DNA of 64,000 nucleotides from Crocodylus rhombifer (Eukaryota; Chordata; Crocodylia; Crocodylidae), in assembly GCA_038503035.1 (NCBI GenBank), contig JAVSML010020808.1, positions 340,063 through 404,062 on the forward strand. The letters run 5' to 3'. Below are positions 24,906-37,144 of this stretch, in pieces; position 1 is the first letter of the stretch, and the number at the start of each line of letters is the position of its first letter. A program made the translations under genes and the position numbers. Under the pieces are notes generated by a model. The model ran no database searches and had not been told where the DNA came from. It worked only from the letters and a program-made list of their open reading frames with translations.

Positions 24906-26688
24906 TGGGGTGGGCAAAAAACAGCCTATGGGCTGGACCTGGCCCATGGAGGGGCTTTGTCCGGCCCACAGCAAGTCCCTTGGTCCCACCTAGTCCAGGT
25001 GCTGCCCAGCCATAGCGTGCCCTGCTGCTCCCTGGGCATGCAGTGGGGCTGGGGCAGTTCTGCAGCTGGACTGCCTTTCTAGGCAACCCAGGTGGCAGTG
25101 GCTTCTTCCAGCTGCCACCAGTGCTGGCCTCAGTCCTGTGGGGACCCACATGTGCAGGTCTGACCCGGTGTGCTCTGTGCCTGCTCTGGACTCATCCATT
25201 CGGGCTGAGCAGCAGGGGTGACTGCCAGGCAGAAACTGTTGCTTGGTGGAGGGGAAAACTGGCTCTTTCCCATAGCTGCTGCCAGGTAGTTCTTGCTGTG
25301 GCCGCCCAGAGCCTGTGCCATGCCAGGCTGCCCTGCATCCCCACTTTTGTCACTGCTGCCTCTGGGCTACCCAGTGGGGTAGCAGTGACTGTACAGAGCA
25401 GCCACAGGACAGCAGTGACAACGGCAGAGATGCAGAGCTATCTGGCATGGTGTGGGCTCTGGGTGGCTGCAACAAGAACTGCCTGGCAGCAGTGAGAGGG
25501 AAGGGACACTTTTTCCCCATGCTGAGCAACAGTTTATGCCCAGCAGCCACAGGCAAGTCCAGAGCAGTCGCGGAGTGTGTAGGGTCAGGGCTGTGTGCGT
25601 TGGTCCCTGCCAATACTGCAGGGCAGGGGCCAGTGGCAGCAGCAACCAGAAGGAGCTGCCACCACCTGGGCTGCCTAAAAAGACAATCCAGCCACGGAGC
25701 TACCGCAGTCTCACAGTGTGCCCAGGGATTGACAGGATGTGCCATGGCTGGCCAGTGCAGAGCAGGCGCAGGGAGGGCTGTGCGCAGTTGGTGGTGGCTG
25801 GGAGGTGCCACAGGGTGAACGGGCTCAGGCTGTTGCAGGGCAGGGGCAGGTGCTGACTGGGTCAAGGGGGTGCATGCAGGGGGCTCCCATGCACAGGCCC
25901 CCATACCCTGAAACCCTCCCCTACACACAATCACACACCCCACAAACACTGCACCCACACACACCCTCCGCCAGACCCCCCCACAAATTGCACACTCCCC
26001 CACACACACCCATTCACCTCTGGGGGGAGCCCTGCTCACTGCTACATGCATGCACATGCAGCCACACACCTCCCCAGCCACCTTCCCCCTCCACACATCC
26101 CACAGCCCCCTACAAACCCCATACCCGTCCACATAAACACCCATACATCCTTGCAACCCCCCCATGCCCGCCCACCCACCCACATCCACACATACCCCCA
26201 CACCCCACATATACACACATCCACAGCCCCCCACAAATCCCATCCCCACCCACCTAACCACACCCACCCATTCTCCCCACATCCCTCCACACCCCCAATA
26301 TATAAGAGTAAGACTTAATTTTGAGCTATTATGCAATCACCTCTCTACACAACACAAATGCATGCAAATCAAGACAAAAATATTTTTTAAAAATAAAATC
26401 AAAATATGTTATTGTGAACATTTAATTTTTAGTATAGAATTTGATCCCCTCCTTCCCCCCCCTCCGCCCGGGTTCCAAGATGGCAAACCCCATTCCTAAA
26501 AGGTGTACTTCCAGGGGAAAGGAGAGAGACTTCTGCCAGCAAAGGTCAGGGGTTAGGGGCGGGACTTCTGGTGCCAAGATGGTGACTGATTGGAGCAGCT
26601 TTCAAGGGGTGGGCCCATCCCTGTGGCCCTTGACAGCTCACCAAAACTTGTTCTGCAGCCCTCCAGCTGAAATAATTGCCCACCTCTG
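24906..26688. mobile_element. Non-autonomous hAT-like element, about 1.8 kb
   Basis: Termini are TGGGGTGGGCAAAA on the left and TTGCCCACCTCTG on the right. Flanks are AATTAAAT (24898-24905) and ATTTAAAT (26689-26696), 7 of 8 identical, consistent with an hAT-type 8-bp duplication. The interior has a GC-rich part with repeated CTGCCTGGCAGC-like motifs and a CACCC-rich tract (25900-26305). No transposase can be read. The 328-codon minus-strand frame at 25350-26336 is a by-product of the tract. Confidence 0.75.
25900..26305. repeat. CACCC/ACACCC-rich low-complexity tract
   Basis: About 400 bp in which the + strand is nearly devoid of G and is made of imperfect ACACCC, CACCCAC and CCACAC units. 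The - strand is correspondingly G-rich, with repeated GGG and GTGGGG. Confidence 0.9.
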
Positions 26689-26696
26689 ATTTAAAT

Positions 26697-27796
26697 TGTG
26701 GGCAACACAAATGGAGTATTATTGGAGAAAGACTCTTTACCCATTTCCTTTTAAGATATAGCTTCACACTTTAAAAAATAACTAACTCCCCAAGCCCTAT
26801 TTAAATGTCAGCTAAAGCAACCCTGGAATTGCCACAATTAATCAGCCTAGTCCAGTATCTTCTTTAGCAAACAGGTCTGTGACAACTGAATCAAAGGAAT
26901 AGGCAAGAAGCCTTACAGCAGGCAGTGAAGAAGCAAACTTTCTCAAGGAATGCTGCTTCTTAACCCCCACTCAGCCATGAGTGGCTTATGCCCTGAGCAT
27001 GAGGATTTTTTAACCCTTCCTAAAACTCTTGGTGGTTTGATTTATTTTAATCCTTGCTATTGGATAGTCTCATGATGCATATTCTATCCAATCTTTTTTT
27101 AAGTTTATTGCTGTTAAAATCTTGGTGGTTACCTGGGTTCCAATAGGGAAGTACCTTCATGAAGGAAATATTACTTATTAGTTACTAAAGGAAATTAAAA
27201 CTGGAAATCAGGCACACATTTGCAAGAGCATTGCAGTGGTTAATCAGCTTCAAACTGCAAAGAGAAATGGTGGATTCTCCATATTGATGATGTCACATCA
27301 AGACTGGATGACTTTCTGAATGTTACTTTTAAACCAGATATGAGTTCTGGGGCTCAACTTGAGGTTATACTGTGAAATCCCTGTGCTGTGAATGTCGTTA
27401 GACTGGGTGACTGGATGTTTTTTTCTGGCTTTAAGCTCTTCACATGTATGAATTTTGGGCAGTGAGTTCTGTAGGCTAACAGCTTATTGTGTTTGATTGC
27501 TCTAAATCTGATATTGGTAATGAGCTTGTTTTTGTTGAACTGGCCTCTTCTTCTGCAAGCTCTGTGAGTAAAAGAGAGGAGGAAAATCTGCCAATTAAAC
27601 ACACTCATGCAGTGCATCACAGAATCACAAGTGTACCCCACTTAAATTCACAGGTGCATACTTTTAATGCATCTGATGTTAATGTAGGTCTGCAGAGGCT
27701 TTTTTAACAGGAGTGTAGAACCAAACTTGGTTTTATACAGTATCAAAAACCTGGTTTAATACAGTATCCTTTTAAGATACTCTTGTGGATCTAGTG
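26697..27796. other. RRM2B intron 6, no recognised feature
   Basis: About 1.1 kb, AT-rich, without recognised repeat or coding sequence. Confidence 0.5.
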
Positions 27797-28167
27797 CCCA
27801 CAAGAGAAGGCTGAGGGGGGATCTAGTGGCCTGTTACAAACTAGTCAGAGGGGACCAACAGGCATTGGGGGAATTCCTGTTCCCCTGTACACTACCAGGA
27901 GTGACTAGAAATAATGGTCACAAGCTGGTGGAGGGTAAATTCAGATTAGACATCAGTAGGTGCTACTTCACAGTCAGGGCGGCTAGGATCTGGAACCAAC
28001 TTCCAACCAAAGTGGTGCTGGCTCCTACCCTGGGGGTCTTTAAGAGGAGGTTAGATGAACACCTTGCTGGGGTTGTTTGACCCAAGTACTCTTTCCTGCC
28101 ATGGCAGGGGGTCGGACTTGATGATCTGCTCAGGTCCCTTCCAACCCTACAAACTATGAAGCTATAA
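27797..28167 (+). mobile_element. CR1 LINE 3'-end fragment, sense
   Basis: Sense-oriented C-terminal ORF2 end in one frame (27826-28080), with MACYKLVRGDQQALGEF, FRLDISRCYFTVRAARIWNQ and the final EHLAGVV. The CR1 3' UTR follows (GGGGGTCGGACTTGATGATC), ending in a CTATGAAG tail. It is the same subfamily as 10958 and 17275 but inserted in the opposite direction. Confidence 0.9.
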
Positions 28168-28457
28168 TAGTAAAGGTATATCTCAAAATATTTAAGTATG
28201 CATAAGGTGGAGAGAGTCGCATGCCTTTTCTTTCTCTCAGGAAGACATTTTGCAGTGGCTTTTAAATACTGTTTATGTTTTTGCCCAGTTAACAGTAATA
28301 CCCTTTAATGGTATGATAAATGCAGTTGTGTCAACAGCACCATAAAGCAGGAAGTTAGAAAGCTTAAGACCTGCAAGAGAGATGGTTATCAGTGCGATTA
28401 TTAACAAATTACAAGGCAAAGGAAGAAATAATTTTTTTTATTCTTTTACTATTCCAG

Positions 28458-28562
28458 GGTCTCCATTGTGACTTTGCTTGCCTAATGTTTCACTATTTAG
28501 TGAACAGGCCTTCAGAAGAGAGGATCAAGGAGATCATTGTTAATGCAGTTGAAATTGAGCAG
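28458..28562 (+). CDS. RRM2B: RRM2B exon 7
   Basis: 105 bp, phase 0 at both ends, 35 residues: [20 protein letters not shown] then [16 protein letters not shown]231 in GLHCDF is the last of the six iron ligands and is intact. The acceptor ATTCCAG and donor GTAAGA are both strong. Human RRM2B shares [11 protein letters not shown]; differences from it are in the solvent-exposed part after LVN. Confidence 0.97.
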
Positions 28563-30138
<1,576 letters not shown>

Positions 30139-31035
30139 GTACAGGTACTCCTCATTTTATGTTGTCCCAGTTAACATCGTTTCATCATTACATAGCTGAT
30201 CTATTAGAGAACATACTCGTTTAAATTCGTGCAGTGTTTGGTTACAACATTGTTTGGCCACCAGAAAAGCAGTAATCAATGGATTTTACCTTTTACCAGA
30301 GGCAAATGTGGATTTCTCATTTTACCAAAGAAACCTGCAGATTTTGCTGTTTTGCAGTGATCTCCATGCAGGCTGGCAGAGTTTCAGCCTTCAGGGAACT
30401 GGGAGGGAGCAGGAGGAAGATGGTGAGACAGGGGTGCCATGTGCATGGACATGCATATGGCTCCAGGCAGCCTGCAGGACAATTCCAGCAGCTCAGTGGG
30501 AGGGAGAGGGGGATTGAGGCCCCTGTAGGGAGGGAGCTGCTACCCAGCCAGGTGGGGCTTGGGGCCCACAGCCGCAATGTGCGGCTGCAGGGCCCCAGTG
30601 GGGAGCAGGATGGGACTGCAGGTGGCTTGTTGTGGGGAGAGGGAGAGCCATCTCCCTGCTGCCTTGCATGTTCCTGGGGGGCAGGGAGGACCTGCACCCC
30701 CAGATCTGTGCATGGGGCAGACTGTGGGCACAGGCTTCCACCCTGAGACCTCCCCTGCTCTGCAGGCATAACCCAGTGTGGCTGGGAACAGTGGGGCTAC
30801 ACGAGGTTCTCCTTGCTGCTCCAAGCTCCCCCACCCCCAGCTGCCCAGGCAGTGTGCCTGCCACTGCTTTGAGGAACACAGCCCCACGTTGCTGCCCTCA
30901 CTGCAGCCCCACATGCAATGAGGCACATTGTCGGGGCAGCGTGGGGTGAGCAGTGATGAGGAGATCCCCACATGGCTCCTCTGCTCTCTGCTGTGCCAGG
31001 TCATGGGGAAGGGAAGGGAAGCAATGTTAAACAAG
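30139..31035. mobile_element. Interspersed repeat with GC-rich core, probable DNA transposon
   Basis: An AT-rich left end (TACAGGTACTCCTCATTTTA, with GTCCCAGTTAACATCGTTTC just inside) passes into a GC-rich core. That core shares GGGGGATTGAGGCCCCTGT and CAGATCTGTGCATGGGGC type blocks with the elements at 21898 and 23043. The right end is not defined; I place it near 31035 by composition. Long frames on both strands in the core are not credible genes. Confidence 0.5.
30561..30596. repeat. GC-rich 16-bp hairpin
   Basis: GGGGCCCACAGCCGCA is followed after a 3-4 base loop by TGCGGCTGCAGGGCCCC. The two arms are complementary at all but a couple of positions. It lies within the GC-rich core of the repeat above. 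Confidence 0.8.
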
Positions 31036-31369
31036 TAGCTGTGTATCCCTGGTATATATGATATACATACTGTTTTAATGGGTTAAAAGTGAAGTTTATT
31101 ACATGGCCTCCTAGAGTGAATGCTGTATGCATATTAACAGGTTTGCTTGGGTTTCATATGACATCTTGTGCTTCCTTCGTGAGTGCCAGTAGCAAGGGTT
31201 GGTGGGGTGAAGAGAGAGAAACCAACCCAAGAAATTAGTAAATTCTGGCTTTACTCCTACCAAAAGTGGGAGTAGCTGTAATTGGCTGCTTTGCAGATTA
31301 TTCCCTGAGGAGGTTGTATATGCGTTGTCATTTTGTGAATTCCAGAATAACAAAATTTGCTTTCCCTAG
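31036..31369. other. RRM2B intron 8, last part
   Basis: About 330 bp leading to the exon 9 acceptor (TTTCCCTAG). No recognised feature. Confidence 0.6.
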
Positions 31370-31522
<153 letters not shown>

Positions 31523-33070
31523 TATCTCTTCAGGGAGAGCATCTGAACAAACTGACAGTGACTTTGCTTCCCAGTCCCCATCTCATTTCTTGTGACGATT
31601 TCTGTATTTCTTATCCCTAAGTTGGTGTTGAGTCTTCTGGAATAGTTTTATGTCACCTACTTGTATAAAGTTTATAAATTTACATTTGAACACACTGTAA
31701 TTTCCTGAGCAGCATGTGTATAATCTGTAGAGTAAATGTATTTTCTTTTTTTCATGAAATGTCCTTTTTAAAACTTACCTAGCTTTTTAAAGAGATGCTC
31801 TTTCTAAGGAGCCTGCTTGATTCCTGGGTAACAAACTGAACAACCTTTCAATTTTTCAAAAATTGACAACCTTTTTTGAGGGGCTGCAGAAGTGATTTAC
31901 AAAACTAGCTAAACAAAAACAAGGATGCAGCTTGCTATGCTTCACATTACAGTTTTAATCTTAAACCCAATGAGGTAATACCCCATTTTAATATGCTCCA
32001 TTTTGATAATTTAAAAATGTAAACTAGGAATCTAGATTAGTAGTTCTTCCTGCTGTTTGGCTTCAAAATTATTTAATCAATGAAAGATTTTGGGAATAGG
32101 TATGTGTTTAGTGGGTTACAAAATCTGATCTTCGGTAAGAAAATCTATTTAATTTCCTCATTAACTTGGGATCTACGTTAAAAGAGCTTTCTGACTTGAG
32201 GTGGAAACCTGGTCTATTCATGGTAACAATAAGCATTCTGGGACACATAGCCTTCATATAAGACATATTTTGAAGATGATGTAAATTGGGTGGCTTGGTA
32301 AGTAAGTAAAAAGACAGTGGGGAAGAATGTATGCTCCAGTGTTAAAATGGTAACCTATTTCTGTGTTCAGTGCAAATGCTGCTACTCGTTTGAGTGCCTT
32401 AAGAGTAAGCAGACTTACAGTGGCAGTAATCGTTGATTGTTTTGGGGTGATAACCAACATCAGAATTGGAAATACTGAATCTGCCTCTTCTTTATTGTGT
32501 TTCTCTACTGGGTATTCAGTTTTCTTCTGTAATGTTTTATAACATTACTGGGCATGGCATGTCTTTTGGGTTTTTCACCCTTGACCTACCACAGAAATAA
32601 TACTTTAACCCTTCCTATAGATACCTCCAATGTTGTGCTGGTAGGTATCTTCAGAATAACTTGTTTAGGTGAAACATTGAAACAATAGAATTTTCGGTAT
32701 ATAGATGGGGAAAAAAAAGGATACTTTCGACTATCAGTCCCTGTCCAGTGACTGCTGCATAAGCACTGCTGGTGATCTGTAGTATAATGTAGTATGTATG
32801 TGTGTATATGTATATATGCTTGTCTGTATATTTTAGTTGTTTATATTAAAGATAATTACTTGTTCAATATAAGAGAAAACTGAAGGATAACTTTGAAATG
32901 TCACTTTGTAATATTTGATGTGGAAGAAATAACAGCAATAGTTTAATTTCACTCCATGGATTTAACTTTTTGGTGGACTTTTGTGTTCATTCTTTTGCAA
33001 ATAGATGGCTTCATTTTCCTGAGGGGTGCTCTATTTTGGAGAATAAAATATAAGAGCAGTTCGTTTAGCA
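31523..33070 (+). other. RRM2B: RRM2B 3' UTR, probable minimum extent
   Basis: AT-rich sequence after the stop with no mobile element recognised. Candidate polyadenylation signals are ATTAAA at 32845-32850 and AATAAA at 33042-33047. Further AATAAA at 35836-35841 and 36091-36096 would allow a longer UTR of over 4 kb. The mammalian transcript has a 3' UTR of several kilobases. Which site is used cannot be read from sequence alone. Confidence 0.55.
33042..33047 (+). terminator. RRM2B: Candidate polyadenylation signal AATAAA
   Basis: Canonical hexamer in GAGAATAAAATATAAG about 1.5 kb after the RRM2B stop. It is one of several candidates. Confidence 0.4.
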
Positions 33071-34835
33071 CTTTATAAAATTGCTTTTGTATGTTTTCAT
33101 TCCTGTTGCTCCAAAGCTGCAAGCACTTGAGTTGATTGGCAGAGAAGGACATCAGTAGCTCAGGCAGACTCCTTTCACTGGAAGGTTGGGCACAGCAGTC
33201 ACTGTCAGTGACAAAGCAGTTACCATCTGAGTTGTGTGAAATCAGTCATGCCAGCCTAGTTTCTGGTGAACAAATGTCCTAATCACAAAAACTGACAACA
33301 TAATTGTGAGCCCCTGCATTCTTCGCTGCCCTTGTTCAGTCTCAGCCTAGAGGCCATAAGTGTAATTGGCATAGAAAAAAAATTACATGCTCTCCTAGAA
33401 ATGGGCCTGCTTGGTCTGGTGGGGCATTGAGGGGAACTTTATATGTCTGCCCTATGTACTATACCTATTCTGTGATTTTAAAAAGAGAACTGAGAGTGCT
33501 GAATTTAGCTGTGGTTGCAACCATTAACATATCACAGCCTGAATCTGATCTGTTTGGGTTATTCCAACAGCATTTTTTGCTTGGATAGTCACTGACTTAG
33601 CATCATGTGAATTTTAAAGCATTGTTCTAAAGTTAAAATTATACATTTAAGTTGCTTGATTTTTAGTACAAAACATGCCCTGGTTTTATGTATGTATTTG
33701 CTTGGCTCTCCTGAGTTCACAGAGCCTGTGAGATACCGAAGTCTTGTTATAGTTATCCCTTCCTCCTTGCCCCAGTAGTGTGTAAAACACTTAAAACCGT
33801 TTTGCTAAAACTATTTAAAACATGGTCCTAGACATATCAGACAGACTTCAGAAGAAATAGGGAAGGAAATGCCTTTGATTTACCATTTCTTTGTTTTTAT
33901 TGCAAACCGTGGAATAATTGAAATGAAAAAGGCACAGTAAAACTTGTGTGTCTTCAGCACTCATTCTGTCATAGAAGGAACCTGCGTCTTTCTACGCAGC
34001 TTGTGTTATGAAGCTACTGATAACACTCCCAGTGTTGTGCAGTCATTCTGTCATGGTGGGGAGGGTTTGCTGTCTGTGGATCTTAGGTTGTCCATAGGTG
34101 TTGTCCTAAGAGCTGTGTGGAGCTGTGGACACCCACTGTGAGGGCAGGCTGGAGTGGAGTTTTGAAAACAGGTGATACAGTAGCTGCTGCTGCACACTAC
34201 TGGAGCCCCAGAATGCCACTGTTACACCCTGTGTTTTCTGTGGCATCTGTGGCCATGAGGACAATGCAATGGAGCCAGCTGTTCCTTTCTATCCACAGGA
34301 GTTTCTTGATTTCTCAGCTATATTGTGTTACCCCTCTGCACAGCCTAGAGGAGGAGCAGGTGTCCACTAGAAGTGAATTTATTTTACTCTTTAAAGCTGC
34401 CAAATCATTAAGACCACCAGAGCTGATAAGCGCACAGTAGTTTTGTTAAGTATCTCCTTTTTTTTTTATAAAATGTTTTACTCTGCAAATCTTAGTAACC
34501 AGAGTTAGATAAATAACTGAGGAAAGGAACATCCTCAGGAGCCTGCTCCTCGTCTCTCTGGGATTTAGCCTTTGAAATTGTGTATAATGAAATATATTTC
34601 CAAAACATGTACGTGCATCTATATAGAACCTGCTTCATGTTAGTGGAAGACCTCTGGGTATACTGAGGGAAGGTGAATTCCTAAGATTAGGCATGAGGCC
34701 CTGTTCCAAATGCAGCAGTTGCAGTGCATTCAGTTTTCTGCTTGCATAGGTAGCAAGATGACTGCAGAACCTGGCTGCTCTGCATAGCAGTGCATTACCT
34801 ATTTGCTTTTGAGGCTCTAACTCTTATTTGTGCCT
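33071..34835. other. Possible distal RRM2B 3' UTR or intergenic sequence
   Basis: No CR1, hAT or coding sequence recognised over about 1.8 kb. It includes poly-A and poly-T runs and no long frames. Confidence 0.45.
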
Positions 34836-34923
34836 TTGGTCACTGGGCCCCTGGCCCCTGTCTGATGGGCCCCTAGGGCCCTGTGCCTTCTCTGGCACTG
34901 GGCCCTTGGCCCTTGCTTTGCAC
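34836..34923. repeat. GGGCCC-rich short tandem repeat
   Basis: Imperfect repeats of GGGCCCCTGGCCCCTG and GGGCCCTTGGCCC, about 20-40 bp apart. Confidence 0.6.
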
Positions 34924-36000
34924 TATGCCGGATCTGAGCTTAGTACTGACTATAGCCTTGAGCTTGCCCTGGCAGTGCTCAAAGCTATCAGGTGCCCCAT
35001 GGGCACAAATGGGACTTCCGTAAACCTAAGCCCCCAGGCTGTAACATAACATAAATGTTGAAAATTGCCCCCTGCCCCTTTAATAGTGTAGGTCTCCACT
35101 CAACTGTTACAGCATCCTGGGCTCTTTGTGAGCTCTGATCCCCACTCTTAATGCAGAAGCAGGAAGCTCCTTCCCCTGGGGCTGCCAGGGAGGACACTCC
35201 CTGCCCCCCCCCCCTCCCCTCCCCTCTGGCCAGCCTCAGCTTTGGGCTTATGAGCTCCCGGATCCCTGCCTACATCTGATCAGCAGATTACCAGCAGGTG
35301 CCTGCTAATTGCTCCATTAGCCTGTTGCCTGGTGAACCTGCAGCTGTGGTGTCCTGCCTGGCCTGCAGTGCTTCCTGGCTAGGCTGCTTCTTCCCTTAAA
35401 GGAACAGATATTACTAATGTTAAACTGAAGCTAAATAATAGTCATGGTTCACATTTAGTGATTTTGTCCTTCCAGTTAAATGGGTTCAATTTAGGCTAAA
35501 ATTGGTATTTATTCACTTCCACTGTGATGGGTGTAGAGTGGCATAAAAACCCAACTAGCACAAAGGAAGTCTCAGCATATGTTTGCATATAAGGAGGCCT
35601 CTGGCTTAGATACTGCAGTAATGATGAGCATGGTATCTCATCTAGCTCATGAGCAGGGATCCTGGTTTTCTCTGTTTAAAATAGCAAATTCTCTAAGTAA
35701 AACCGCCCAAGTCTGCATTTTTCCGTGATTAAATTAAATGCCACTATATACGTAAGTATCAGTTGAACGTAATGTTTTATTGATATACTTACAATTTAAA
35801 GCAATTTGGAAGCCTACCGGTGCCTCAGTCATGACAATAAAATAAATTCTAAATACCTATATATTTTGACATTTGATTTTGGTTTTATGGAAAATCAGAA
35901 CTCCCCCTGCCTCCTTCACTCACCAGGCTGCAGGTCCAGTTGTGGTTGTTCCTCATGTTGCTTTGTGGTGCTGAGCAGCCCTGATATGTGGCTGCCCTGC
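34924..36000. other. Intergenic; GC-rich block 35070-35405, otherwise unrecognised
   Basis: It contains a C run at about 35203-35216 and a GC-rich stretch that could be an old repeat. AATAAA signals lie at 35836 and 36091, the second just outside this interval. No gene seen. Confidence 0.4.
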
Positions 36001-36530
36001 CCTTATCTAAGCTGTTTCCCCTTACTTCTGAGCCACAGCCCTTTGGCCCTGCTGGTGCTGTTCACAGTTCTCTAAGTTGCATGTGTGCACAATAAAAAAT
36101 CATGCCGCACATTAACTTTTTAATGCTACTTACACAGTGGCGTATTGACGGGGGGGGGGGGCAGTAGGGGGCCATGGCCACCAAGAACCAAACTGGGGGT
36201 GGTGGCCAGTGCTGTAGCAAGGGGGTGCTGATGCTTGCCCCTGTCACCGGCTTCAGGTCTGGCCACTCGCCACCACCCCAACCTGGCCACAGGCTGCTGC
36301 AGGACTGGGGAGGGAGGGCACACTGAGATACAGGTGCACTCCCAGCCAGGATTGCTCACGGATTGCTAAACCTTAGCGGGAACATTGGTGCCCTTTACTC
36401 CTAACCCACAGCCCACACCAGTCCTGCTGGTGCCCCTCACTCCCAAACCACAGCCCCCTGGGCTCTGCCAGTGCCTCACTCTCAACCCACAGCTGTCTGG
36501 CCCTGCTGGTGCCCCTCATTGCCATCCTGC
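36001..36530. repeat. Tandem minisatellite, unit about 40 bp, with a G-run insertion
   Basis: Units read like GGTGCCCCTCACTCCCAAAC followed by CCACAGCCCCCTGGG and CTCTGCC. Clear copies are 36387-36428, 36429-36469 and 36470-36507, with a partial one from 36508. An isolated related unit lies at about 36015-36065. Between them is a run of about 12 G at 36150-36162 and other GC-rich sequence. Confidence 0.65.
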
Positions 36531-36999
36531 TAGCCCCCACTTCCAGTGTGTGGGGAGCAGGGTGAGTGTGTAGGAAAGGGGTGTATGGGCACAGACAAAG
36601 TGGGGAGGGTGGGGGGCCACAGGTGATCCATCTGGTGTTGGGGGGGGCATGTGCTGCCTACAGCCACAGCAGGACACGGGGCTGCAAGGCCCAACCAGCT
36701 CCAGGCAGCAGCTGCCTCCGCAGCTCAGGAGGTAGGACCCAGCACAGGAGGTTGTTTCAACAGCAGGGGCGATCCCTCACAGTTGAGGGTCAATCACATC
36801 TGTGGGTCAAGTAAAGGGTTGTAAATGAGTCCGTTAATGGCTGAGAAGGCTGATCCTACAGCTGCAGACTCTCTGGCAAGTGCCACAGGTGGTGGTTAAA
36901 GAGCAAGTCAGACCATAGATGTCTCAGTCCTGTTTCTTTTCCTTCTATTTCTATTATTTTTCTGCCTACAGGGCAAGACAATTTTCCTTAAGGATATTC
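36531..36999. other. GC-rich intergenic sequence, likely repeat-derived
   Basis: It has GGGGAGGGTGGGGGG runs and a CAGGCAGCAGCTGCCTCCG palindrome-like stretch, similar in style to the GC-rich cores of the intronic hAT elements. No gene seen. Confidence 0.4.
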
Positions 37000-37144
37000 C
37001 TTCTCTTGCAAGGTGTCACCATGTAACCCACTCCCAGGTTAGTTTTTCCTAATTTGTAGTGCCAATGCCTCACTTAGCCTTAAGGCTGTCCTTGAAGTGA
37101 TTCCTCTAAGCCCTGGGTGTCCTTTGTCCTTGGCTGAGTCGGGA

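Noticed and set aside
25350..26336. 328-codon minus-strand open frame, the longest outside CR1 apart from the LINE endonucleases
   Set aside because: It is the complement of the CACCC-rich tract and GC-rich core of a transposon. Its product is low-complexity (G, W, V, C) with no domain, and stop codons are rare there only because of base composition.
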